Source: Avena insularis (lineage: Eukaryota > Streptophyta > Magnoliopsida > Poales > Poaceae). From it: a DNA stretch of 64,000 nucleotides. A model generated the notes under the pieces. That model searched no databases. It saw only the letters and a program-made list of their open reading frames with translations, and was not told the DNA's origin. The position numbers and the translations under genes were made by a program. Shown piece after piece: positions 22,801-31,459 of the stretch; the stretch's first letter is position 1; each line of letters starts with the position of its first letter. The stretch is taken from contig CM042686.1 in assembly GCA_023614405.1 (NCBI GenBank), forward strand, positions 348,138,329 through 348,202,328. The letters run 5' to 3'.

Positions 22801-23065
22801 GTACTGCAAGGTAGACGAAGACAGCCAGGAGCAGGACCTTCAAGCCATCATGCACTCCTATGCCGGATACGGGTGCCACGTAGCTGATATGACCAGCTAT
22901 GAGATCCCCTTCTTCACCCGCGTGGATACTCCGCCTCCTCCTGCAGAAGAAAACGAAGAAGTTTCCGATGATGAACGCACCAACTCGGATGCGGACATCT
23001 CGGAAAGATACCAAGGCGGAGTAACCAGCGAGCCGGCAGCTCCTTCATCTCCTCATGCATCATAG
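19869..23065 (+). pseudogene. Six-exon antisense gene of element G (Transposase_28-like, coiled-coil C-terminus)
   Basis: Exons: 19869-20819, 20900-21057, 21146-21719, 21953-22046, 22130-22430, 22512-23065. All five introns (80, 88, 233, 83 and 81 bases) are GT-AG, and their phases (0, 2, 0, 1, 1) join the frames consistently. The first 200 residues carry the pattern of the plant 'putative gypsy-type transposon' family (PF04195): I-W-I-P near residue 31, F-P-P-T-E-F-F then Y-G-V-Q-L-H-N-L-P-P-N-S, and LCVGFLGIRPSLLLFRYYF. Exons 3-5 encode Pro/Ala-rich and then heptad-like, charged coiled-coil sequence; the end is acidic. Genes of this kind in antisense orientation are known in Tat elements such as Grande. 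Their function is unknown. Breaks: TGA 20601, TAG 20622, a one-base frameshift near 22265-22310 and TAG 22706. It faces pol tail to tail. Confidence 0.8.
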
Positions 23066-23647
23066 ACCAGAAATTTATGTATTATTCCGGAAAAAACCTG
23101 ATGCGTTTGTAAATATTAAGTACTATTTATCTTGCTAGTGCTAAGCTTTTGATCTATTCAGCACTTTTGACTTTTGAAATTTTTGCGTGCCTGAAATGTT
23201 TACACAAGCACTTATAGTTTTTTTGTCTCTACTTATCGTTTATCTGGCTTTCTGCCTCGTCCTTTTCGTGAGCCGGCTAAACCTTCCGCTGAAACTTTTC
23301 CGAGCAACGGAGCTCAATTGCTAAACCTGTTTAAACTCGGAAACAAAGCCGGCTTCCAGTACCAACAATTCACTACTCGGAAAATGCCCGCATCCAGCAA
23401 TCAGACAAATAACCAAAGTAAAGACTAGAAATTTTAGAGTTATACCCGAAGGTAGCAGTTTTAGAATCGGAAATCTAGACCAGAACGAACATGAGCATAA
23501 AGTACTTTCAAGCATTCTAGGATTTTCGACTATGACATGATCATTAGGAAATAAGATGGTAAAAACTTCTCAGAAAAACTTTGAGGCAACCACAACTTTT
23601 ATTTCTCACAGAACATGTACATATGTATGATTACAAAGAAGGATAAA
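23066..23647. other. Convergent spacer between the antisense gene and pol of G
   Basis: About 580 bases between the stop codon of the antisense gene and the stop of pol on the other strand. AT-rich runs (e.g. around 23070-23130) could hold the antisense polyadenylation signal, but no exact AATAAA was found. No ORF of note. Confidence 0.5.
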
Positions 23648-24584
23648 CTAAGAATAAAAGGGACGTAGCTGAGCAATATTCCACGGTCTGTCTAACTCAT
23701 CCGAATTTGTACTCCCTCCAGCTCTCTTTCTCTTCTTAGTAGCGGGTCTTTCTTTGACTAGCCTCATGTCAGTTAAGTAGTACGATCCATTGTGCAATAC
23801 TCGACTAACTAAAAAGGGCCCTTCCCATACTAGGGAAAGTTTGTGCTTTCTTTGTTGCACAAGCCGGAGAACCAAATCACCTTTATTGAAAGATCTAGTT
23901 CGGACTCTCTGGATATGATACTTGCGTAACTTCTACTGATAGGCTGTAGATCTCATTTCAGCAACGACGCGAACTTCTTCGACTAAGTCGAGATCATTTT
24001 GTCGAGATATCTTAGCATCCTCTTCGATATACGCGGCCACTCTAGGAGAAGTATGAATTAAATCACTAGGAAGAACTGCTTCTGCACCATAGACCAAGAG
24101 GAAAGGTATGTATCCTGTTGACCTATTCGGAGTTGTTCGTAAACTCCAAATTACAGAGGGTAGTTCCTCTGCCCAAGGCCCCGCAGCACGTCATAGTGGT
24201 GCTTCGAGTCTTGGTTTCAGGCCTAGTATAATTAAACCGTTTGCTCTTTCGACTTGTCCGTTAGCCTGTGGATGTGTGACTGACGCAATGTCAAGCCAGA
24301 TATTTTTCTCATCATAGAATTCGGCCAGTTCTCCCATAGAAAAGTTACTCCCGTTGTCCGTGATAATGCTATGCGGATAACCATACCGGATGATAACATC
24401 CTCGACAAATCTTTTGGTTGTTGCTCCATCACAACTAGTCATAGGTTTAGCCTCGATCCATTTGGTGAATTTATCCACCATCACTAAGAGGTGAGTAAAT
24501 CCACTTGGAGCTCGTTTAAAAGGTCCTACCATATCAAGCCCCCAGACCGCAAAAGGCCATGTTATAGGTATTGTTCGCAGCTGA
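23648..24584 (-). pseudogene. Element G integrase
   Basis: The end of pol on the minus strand, with the stop at 23648-23650. The catalytic core is readable at 24532-24191: D in L-V-M-V-D-K-F-T-K-W-I-E-A, D in S-I-I-T-D-N-G-S-N-F, E in H-P-Q-A-N-G-Q-V-E-R-A-N. All three acidic residues of the D-D-E triad are present. The C-terminal part (23875-23648) has WEGPFLVSRVLHNGSYYLTD and ends near RPWNIAQLRPFYS. Core and C-terminus are in different frames with breaks between 24190 and 23880. No chromodomain is seen, as expected for Tat. Confidence 0.85.
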
Positions 24585-25493
24585 TCAGCCGGAACATGAG
24601 CTTGCTTGGCGACTTTTGCATGTCTTGACTAATTGTTCGGCATCTGCCTGAGCTGTAAGCCAGAAAAATCCATGTCGAAAAGCTTTTTCCACTAAAGATT
24701 TGGCTGCATCATCGTGACCACACTCGCCTTCGTGGATTTCCCTTAAGATTTCCACTCCTTCTTCCGGAGATATACAGCGCTGAAAAACCCCAGAAACACT
24801 CCGTTTATGGAGCTCACCCTTAACAATAGTATAGGCTTTTGCTCGTCGGATAATCTGCCGGCTCAACACCTCGTCTTCGGGTAATTTGCCATCTACCAAA
24901 TAATCGAGGTAGGGTTGAGTCCAGCTGGGAATTACAGCCAGAACTGCTATCAAAGGTGAGTCGGATTTGGTCGGATATTCCTCATCTACTCCCTTTATCG
25001 AGGGGACTTTGAGGTGCTCTAAAAATGCGCCATCCGGGACATCTTTCCGCACAGAGCCTATTCCAGATAGTGCATATCCTTCCTCATTTTCTGCTCGAGA
25101 GATGTGTTGAACTTCAAACCCTTTGAACGATTTAGATAGATCATCCACGACAGCTTTATATGCTGCCATGTGCTTATTTGTATTACAAATATCTGAGACT
25201 TGCTGAGCAACAAGATCCGAATCTCCGTAACACATCAAACGTCGGATGCCAATATCCTTGGCAATCCGGATTCCATGCAGCAGTGCTTCATACTCGGCAA
25301 TATTGTTTGTCGCTGTGAAGTGGATCTGCAACACGTATAAAAGTTTATCTCCTTTGGGTGATTTGAGCACCACGCTAGCCCCCGAGCCCCCTCGAGCCTT
25401 AGACCCATCAAAAAAGAGGGTCCAATATTCCGACTCAGGGAGGATCATATTCTCCTTCGTCTCTGTCCAATCAGCAACAAAGTCAGCAAGGAT
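24585..25493 (-). pseudogene. Element G second (archaeal-type) RNase H and integrase zinc-finger region
   Basis: Minus strand, open from 25448 to 24585 (287 residues). Residues 8-130 fit the archaeal-type RNase H acquired by the Tat lineage: L-F-F-D-G-S, N-N-I-A-E-Y-E-A-L, C-Y-G-D-S-D-L-V and a late H-I-S-R-A-E-N. A linker follows, then the start of the integrase HHCC domain (E-I-H-E-G-E-C-G-H-D). The second Cys pair of that domain is interrupted by a frame change near 24620. This domain would remove RNA from the RNA-DNA hybrid, in addition to the ancestral RNase H next to it. Confidence 0.85.
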
Positions 25494-26003
25494 CTAGGAT
25501 TTGATTGCTGTCCGAGGTTTGTACTCAATATCAAAAGTTGAGAGCTCTATGCCCCATTTGGCGACGCGTCCTGTGGCGTCGCTGTTGTTGATTATATCTC
25601 TCATGGGAGCTTTTCTCACCACGATAATTGGATGCTCCTGAAAATAGTGTCGTAACTTACGAGATGCTAGGAAAACACCGTAAGCCAACTTTTGATAGTG
25701 CGGATATCGCTTTTTTGTTTCTGTCAGGACCTCGATGACAAAGTAAGTCGGACGCTGCACCAGGTGTTCCTGATTTTCCTCTGGTCTCTCCACCACCATG
25801 ACGATACTAACAACCTTATTTGTCGCAGCAATATAAAGCAACATCGGTTCCTGAGGTTTCGGCGCTGCAAGGATATGAGCTGATGAGAGTACTTTCTTCA
25901 GGTCTTGTAGTGCAGCTTCAGCTTCGTCAGTCCAAACAAAATCCTTGGTCTTTTTGAGGAGTTTGTATAATGGTGCGGCTCTTTCCCCAAGCAGGCTTAC
26001 AAA
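25494..26003 (-). pseudogene. Element G ancestral RNase H domain
   Basis: Minus strand, open from 25844 to 25494, downstream of the reverse transcriptase. Typical Gypsy RNase H features remain, such as Q-R-P-T-Y-F-V-I-E-V-L, K-K-R-Y-P-H-Y-Q-K-L-A-Y and the C-terminal W-G-I-E-L-S-T-F-D-I-E-Y block. In Tat elements this domain is generally degenerate, since the second RNase H takes over. A frame break separates it from the reverse transcriptase at about 25990-26000. Confidence 0.75.
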
Positions 26004-26858
26004 TCAACTGACCGCAGCGATGCAGCCAGTTAATCTTTCTACGTCCTTCAAGCGAGTTGGCCTTGAAATATTAAGTATAGCCTTGATTTTGTCTCGGTTC
26101 ACCTCTGTGCCTCTTTGAGACACGATGAAACCTAACAATTTTCCGGCTGGTATTCCAAAGAAGCATTTCTTCGGGTTAAGTATGGTGTTGTATTTTTGTA
26201 GATTGGCAAACGTTTCCTCCAAGTCGGAAATGAGTGTTTCCTTCTTTTTGGACATCACCACGATATCATCCATGTATGCATGTACATTGCGTCCGAGTTG
26301 GTCATGGAGGCAATGCTGCATCGTGCGCTGATACGTAGCTCTTGCGTTCTTCAGCCCAAAGGGCATCGTAACAAAACAGAATGTTCCGAAGGGGGTTATG
26401 AATGAAGTTTTGATTTTGTCAGATTCCTTCATCCGGATTTGGTGATAACGGGAATATGCGTCGAGAAAACAGAGGAGTTCCGAGCCTGCCGTAGAATCGA
26501 TAACTTGATCAATTCTAGGCAGAGCAAACGGATCTTTTGGACAAGCCTTGTTCAAGGCAGTATAATGAACACACATCCTTAAATCAGTGGTGTCCTTTTT
26601 AGGGACCATTACAGGATTGGCCGACCACTCTGTGTGGATGACCTCTTCTATGAATCCGGCTAACTCGAGCCGCGCTAGTTCCTTAGCTATTGCCTTACGC
26701 TTTTCGTCGCCGAACCGTCGTAATGACTGTTTGATGGGTTTAGCGTTCGGGTTTACATTTAGAGAGTGCTCGGCAAGTTCCCTAGGTACTCCGGTCATGT
26801 CAGATGGCTGCCATGCGAAGATATCTTGATTTGCTTGGAGGAACTTGACAAGCGCGCT
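26004..26858 (-). pseudogene. Element G reverse transcriptase
   Basis: Open for 264 codons (26798-26004). Motifs: P-V-M-V-P-K-K-D, L-R-M-C-V-H-Y-T-A-L-N-K-A, F-L-D-A-Y-S-R-Y-H-Q-I, F-V-T-M-P-F-G-L-K-N-A, the catalytic Y-M-D-D at 26265-26276, and G-K-L-L-G-F-I-V-S-Q-R-G. The Y-M-D-D and L-D-A-Y residues needed for polymerisation are intact. This is the best preserved part of G's pol. It is joined upstream to the protease-linker segment across a frame break near 26860. Confidence 0.9.
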
Positions 26859-26861
26859 TTC

Positions 26862-27490
26862 CTATGTGCTATCTAGGCCTACGCCTATCTGGGTCACCTT
26901 GGAGGGGTCATCATCCTTCAATGGTGCTTTCTTCGTCTCTTCTGATGCCTTGAACTCCGGATTTGGCTTGGTCACCTCCTTCTTCGTTGCGGGCATCTCG
27001 GACGGATATATGCTCTTCTTGATCTCCTGGTACTCCTGAGCGTGTAGCACGGCTTCAGCAAAGGCGGCATTTCCATCCTCGCATTCTCGCGCCTTCTTCG
27101 GGTCTCCCCTGATGGTGATCACGCCGTTGGGACCTAGAATTTTCATCATATTGTAAATGTAACATGGACGAGCCATAAAAGCCCAGTAAGCCGGTCGTCC
27201 AAATATAGCGTGGTATGCGCTCTTGAACGGGACCACTTCGAAGGAAAGTGCCTCCGTCCGGTAGTTCTTTGGAGTTCCAAAGGTAACATCCAAAGTGATC
27301 TCTCCTGTGAATTAGCTTGTCTTCCAGGACAACTCCGTGAAAATCACGGAGCTATGGTTCACTGGGTCTCCGAGATTTTCATCCGCGAAGCGTTTGAGAT
27401 AGAGAATATTGATGCTGCTACCACCCCCATGAGGGTCTTGAGAAACCATAACCGTCAATAAGTGGGTTGACGATTATGGCGTATTTTCCT
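26862..27490 (-). pseudogene. Element G protease region and linker
   Basis: Minus strand. An open stretch (27293-26862) holds the C-terminal part of the Tat protease, F-G-R-P-A-Y-W-A-F-M-A-R-P-C-Y-I-Y, followed by a Lys/Glu-rich linker to the reverse transcriptase. The segment that should carry the aspartate active site (about 27404-27430, before the S-I-N-I-L-Y-type sequence) is out of frame through a small deletion. The protease is therefore inactive in this copy. Confidence 0.75.
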
Positions 27491-29070
27491 CGCTGTGTAA
27501 CTTAGGCGGATGATCATCGCGTCAAACGTGATTGCCACTTCCGACCAGTCCAGATCTTCGGGGACAGTAACTGTTGCATTGAGCTCGTGTAGAACTGCTT
27601 TCTTGACCTTTGCTGGTTGAGATCCGAGGAAGGTGACACAAGTGTCCTTCTTGGTGGGAAAAGTTTTCTTCCCTTTCGATTTGGGATTTGAAGCATCAGC
27701 TTCCTCCATGTCAGAATCTTCCTTGGTCTGTTTGTCTTTTTGGGATTTTTCTTTCCCTTCTTCCGCTTAGCTTTGTAGCCCGCGGTATCATCTCTTTTGA
27801 TATCGTCGTTGAAACGACATTCAGCGTTGGTGTGGGAAGAGCCCCCATTGGCGTCTAAGTGATGCACACATGGGTTATTGGCAATGTCGTCCCAAGAGTA
27901 GGTTTTGCCTGGTTGTTGATCTCCTCTACCTTGGACCCTTAAAGATGTCCAACGGCCACGCCCGCGGCCTCTGCCACGTCCTCCTCGTCCTCCAGACCCG
28001 GAAACAGTAGTAACTACCGTTGTTTCCGTGTTGGTCTTTTCTTCCGAGGTATTTTTGTGCTTCTGAGCTTGTTGCTTTGGTTGTTTTGCCGGCTGAGGCA
28101 CAGCCAGGGCGTTGAGTAACCCTTCTGCATTGTCGTCAGCATCTGCATACTTGCTCGCTGTTTCTATCATCTCTCCCAAATCAGTAACCTTGTCACACTT
28201 CAAGCGATGGCGCAGTAAACCAATAGGGAGACCTGCGATGAAAGCTTCAATCGCAGTTTGATCATTTACTCCTTCGCAGGAGTTCTTGGTGTCGATCCAT
28301 CGTCCGAGGTAGTCCCGGCAAGTTTCTCCGGCTTTCTGGGTGCAACACTGTAGGTCTCCAACCGTACAGGGCCTCCGATATGTGCCTTCGAAATTCCGAA
28401 AGAACGTGCTTTGCAAGTCATACCAGTTATGGATGGTGTTCGCCGGAAGTTCATTGAGCCATGATCATGCCGTCTTCTACAACATAAGTGGGAGATATCG
28501 GGTTGTGACCAGGCTGTTTCCGCCTTTAGCGATGCAGCAAGCTTGGAAGAAATCCTGTAACCAGGTGTCTGGCCGAGCAATGCTGTCGTAGGCTTGGATA
28601 TGTCTTGAGATAGAAAATATTTCCGGGAATTTTGTAGCTCTGATGTGTGGTCTGAAGCACTTTGGGCCCACATACACGTCAGTGTTTTCATAGCTCCGCA
28701 CCTCTATATTAGAGTTGATTCTGTGCCTTGCATCGTTTGGGGATAGGGATCATCCCGAATGCCGGCTATGGCTGTGGTGCCGTGGAGCCGAACTTCAGCT
28801 TCTACCACCACCTCCTCCGCCATGTCGTCCTCCTTGCCCTCCATGGGGGTCGTTGTGATGATTGTGTGGTGGAGAGGGCGGGGCAGCTAGATAGTTTCCG
28901 GCTGATCGCCGGCCTCCGTCCGGAACGTCATTATTCCGGTTCCGGGGAGGATCTTGACTATGACGAGCCCCCTGCCGGCTTGTTCTAGCATGGTTTCCGT
29001 CGTTCCTTCGCCCGTCGTTCCCACCACGGTGAGGCTTAGCCGGACGGCTTGTATACTTAGGAGGTGGCAT
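27455..29070 (-). pseudogene. Element G gag (capsid, zinc-binding region)
   Basis: Overlapping minus-strand frames: a Gly/Arg/His-rich segment (29070-28795), the capsid core (28701-28266; G-P-K-C-F, S-I-S-R-H-I-Q-A-Y-D, P-D-T-W-L-Q-D-F-F-Q-A) and its continuation (28416-27514; C-R-D-Y-L-G-R-W, A-F-I-A-G-L). The continuation ends in an Arg/Gly-rich tract and a Tat-type zinc-binding motif (C-V-H-H..H-T-N-A-E-C). The tail at 27709-27455 leads into the protease (A-I-T-F-D). At least three frame changes separate these parts. Confidence 0.82.
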
Positions 29071-29199
29071 TTTTTGACGATCCTTCTCCTGTCATTTTTC
29101 TTTATATTCTCCCCTTCGATCCTTAGATTCTCGTTGGGGAGGGTTCGTCGGATTCAGGGCAGCGATGGCATCTTTCTCGGCCGCTGGGGCAATGTTGCT

Positions 29200-30393
29200 C
29201 TAGTTACGTGAAGCTCTGTAATGTTGTCTTGACGATCCGGTTCTTGAATAATTGTCTTCCCTACGTTCGGGTTGATGGTACTGCGCCCAAACATAATGGG
29301 ATCTTACGCCCGCCCACGCCGGATCTGTGCGACATTGGTCAGAATCCGAGACCAGTTTTTGACTTCCGGACAGGGCGACCTTTTGCTGTTCCAGTCCCTT
29401 GTTCAGTAGCTTGATACCCAAACGGATGTCCTCTAGTCCTGGATTAGCCGATAGAATTTCTCGGGCTGCCACGGTATTTTGTACTGGTGTTGGGTATACC
29501 CAATCTCCGTTGCTATCCTTCCGTGGCTTCCCCATCTCATCTCCAAAAAGGATGGCACGGACACGTGGGAATTGGTTGTCATCTATGTGACGCTTCCGTG
29601 TCTTCTGATGTAGACGAGACATGTATTCCTTGTTTGACATGCGTTTCTTCTCCACCTCGATGTTTTTGGCTTCATCGAGGAGTTGTTGACGACGCGCTTC
29701 TAGGGCTTGCGCCCTTTCGTCCAGCTCATCTGCAGTAAGTTTTGCAGCTGTAGGGATAGGTGTGGTTAATGCGGCATCGATGAGTTTACGCGCACCTTCA
29801 GTGATCACGTGTCCATCCATCGATGCTTCTTTTTTCGGCTCGTCTGGGATAAGTGCTCCATCCGAGTCTTCCTCGTATTCCTCAGCAATCATCTCCTCTA
29901 TCAGAGGGTCTTTTGCTGGGGTCTTGTTTTTCCTGTTCTTCTTCTTTGCCTTCTTGGCAGCGCCGGTAGCAAAGACGGCTTTGGGTCCGTTTCCCGGAGT
30001 CAAGCTCTGATCGGTACTTTCGGACATCTGGACCTCGGGATTATCTCCGACGTCCATGTCATCCTGCGTTTTGGGAGAGTTTTCCCCGGATCCTTCATCC
30101 ATGGCTTCTACTTCTTCTGCAGCTTTCGAGTTGTACTCCTCTTCATATTCTGCGGAGAACTTTTGGAAATCTGCTGATGTCATCGACTCATCCGAGGATG
30201 CGGGTACGTCGGCGTTTGTTCCAATTGCCTCTAGCACAGAGTCGGTGTTCTCTCCAGCATCGGCAGAGCCGGATCCAGATCCCACGTATCCGACAAAGTG
30301 CGACGCGTGCTTCCTGAGGTACCTGCGGCTTTCACGATCAGCCATATCGAAACTTTTGATGGTTTCGAGTATTGCATCTGCTTTACTTTGCAA
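29200..30393 (-). CDS. Element G upstream ORF (about 397 codons, acidic, coiled-coil), probably N-terminal gag extension
   Basis: The longest open frame of G outside the polymerase. It is strongly acidic in the first 160 residues, has a Lys-rich patch (K-K-A-K-K-K-N-R-K-N-K) near residue 150, and a helical, heptad-like segment around residues 215-265 (D-E-L-D-E-R-A-Q-A-L-E-A-R-R-Q-Q-L-L). It lies between the PBS-proximal ORF and the capsid region. Tat elements often have a large ORF in this place as part of gag or preceding it. I cannot assign a function. No ATG is clear at the 5' end; it overlaps the preceding frame by about 11 bases, so the two may once have been one ORF. Confidence 0.6.
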   Translation of the reverse strand: MQSKADAILETIKSFDMADRESRRYLRKHASHFVGYVGSGSGSADAGENTDSVLEAIGTNADVPASSDESMTSADFQKFSAEYEEEYNSKAAEEVEAMDEGSGENSPKTQDDMDVGDNPEVQMSESTDQSLTPGNGPKAVFATGAAKKAKKKNRKNKTPAKDPLIEEMIAEEYEEDSDGALIPDEPKKEASMDGHVITEGARKLIDAALTTPIPTAAKLTADELDERAQALEARRQQLLDEAKNIEVEKKRMSNKEYMSRLHQKTRKRHIDDNQFPRVRAILFGDEMGKPRKDSNGDWVYPTPVQNTVAAREILSANPGLEDIRLGIKLLNKGLEQQKVALSGSQKLVSDSDQCRTDPAWAGVRSHYVWAQYHQPERREDNYSRTGSSRQHYRASRN

Positions 30394-30763
30394 GATTACA
30401 CGTAAGTGTGTACCTTAGGAAAGGCCTGTCTGTCCTGGCATCATTAGAGCCGGAATCAGTGTCGTTGATATGATCCTCCTGGATTTCGACTTCCACGGGT
30501 GGGTCGATCTGGGATCCGGCTTCTCCGGGGAGATCCACTCTAGATTCAACTTGGTCCGCTAGGTCTTTTTCAGGCTCGGGTTTCTCCACTATCTCCGCAA
30601 CTGGTGCGGGATGGGTGGGATTAGGGTTTTCTGAGATCCGGAACTCTGCCGCCTCCACGAACAAAGGGGACCCAGAAAATTCTTCTGCCTCTATCATCAC
30701 CGCTGGGGTGGGTTGGGCAGGTTCAGCGAAACCGATGTAAACATCGATCTCACCAAAAGACAT
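30383..30763 (-). CDS. Element G PBS-proximal ORF (126 codons)
   Basis: Begins MSFGEIDVYIG at 30763, 160 bases from the 5' LTR, and is rich in Pro, Glu and Asp. It is the first ORF on the element transcript. Its end overlaps the next ORF in a different frame, consistent with one larger ancestral ORF broken by a small indel near 30390. No known domain is recognised. Confidence 0.5.
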   Translation of the reverse strand: MSFGEIDVYIGFAEPAQPTPAVMIEAEEFSGSPLFVEAAEFRISENPNPTHPAPVAEIVEKPEPEKDLADQVESRVDLPGEAGSQIDPPVEVEIQEDHINDTDSGSNDARTDRPFLRYTLTCNLAK

Positions 30764-30921
30764 GATTGTGTAGGCAGTCTCGGCCTCCCTTGCCGGAATC
30801 CAAGTCTCGTCCAGAACGATGAGAGGGACGTCACTGGCATAGAGGATGCGACCGACGGTGATAGTCTCGCTGATTCTGATTCTTGTAGATTCTGCTCAGA
30901 ACACAGATCCGAAGCTCACTT

Positions 30922-30940
30922 GCCCCACGGTGGGCACCAA
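30922..30940 (-). other. Primer-binding site of element G
   Basis: On the minus strand, directly next to the 5' LTR, the sequence reads TTGGTGCCCACCGTGGGGC. It differs from the initiator-Met type used by B, C and D, but resembles the TTGGCGCCCACCGTGGGGC type seen in Tat elements (from memory). I did not assign the tRNA. Confidence 0.7.
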
Positions 30941-30941
30941 C

Positions 30942-31454
30942 TGTCGTCGGATTGATGACAAGTACGCCATGAGGGGGTCCTCGATGCATGCGGAAGAGAG
31001 GGGTGTGAGATGTATGGTGTTCCGGGATGGTGAGCACACAAGTTTACCCAGGTTCGAATCCGCCGGCTTTGGACGGATCCTACTCCTGCTAGCAATCTAG
31101 TAATACGGTAGAGCCGGAATATGGGTTACAAGGGTTTCGCCTGCGCGAGTTGAGATTGTAGACTATTGAGGTGTTTTCTAAAGGCTCTCCCTAGGACGGC
31201 TTATATAGATATCCGGCCTAGGGTTTACAGGGGAGATCGATCTAGCTACGTCTAAGAGTCGGTTACAGAGTACATCTTGAACTACAAGTAACATTATGGG
31301 CCTAAGTCGGTAAGTCTTCTGGGCCTTCCCATAGCCGGATTGGACTCCGTCTTTCTCCCTGACTGGGCCGCCCGTGAATCAAAGCTCTAACCCGAAGTGG
31401 GCCACCCTGGTCAGTGAGGAACTGTGAGGATACCCAGAAAGTATATCCCCAACA
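30942..31454 (-). repeat. 5' LTR of element G (right)
   Basis: TGTCGTCGGATTG .. ATATCCCCAACA, 513 bases, followed by the duplication ACAAG. It carries the full LTR promoter for gag-pol on the minus strand; I did not pick out a clear TATA box. Confidence 0.9.
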
Positions 31455-31459
31455 ACAAG

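Larger units (their letters stand above)
18790..31454 (-). mobile_element. Element G: complete Tat-lineage Gypsy retrotransposon with an antisense gene
   Basis: Two 513-base LTRs (18790-19302 and 30942-31454) enclose an 11.6 kb interior. The element is flanked by the duplication ACAAG (18785-18789 and 31455-31459). Gag-pol is on the minus strand in the order gag, protease, reverse transcriptase, RNase H, a second archaeal-type RNase H, integrase. This order with two RNase H domains marks the Tat lineage (Grande, RIRE2, Cinful relatives). Between pol and the 3' LTR lies an intron-containing gene on the opposite strand. LTR copies differ at about 30 of 513 positions by hand count (about 6%), so the insertion is not recent. 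Confidence 0.9.

Noticed and set aside
30388..30425. Possible 36-base intron joining the 126- and 397-codon ORFs of G
   Set aside because: Too short for a plant intron; a simple frameshift explains the overlap better.
31052..31062. GGTTCGAATCC, an exact tRNA B-box
   Set aside because: No T-stem or acceptor pairing around it and no A-box upstream; the left LTR of G has GGTTCAAATCC at the same place. It is a chance match in the LTR.
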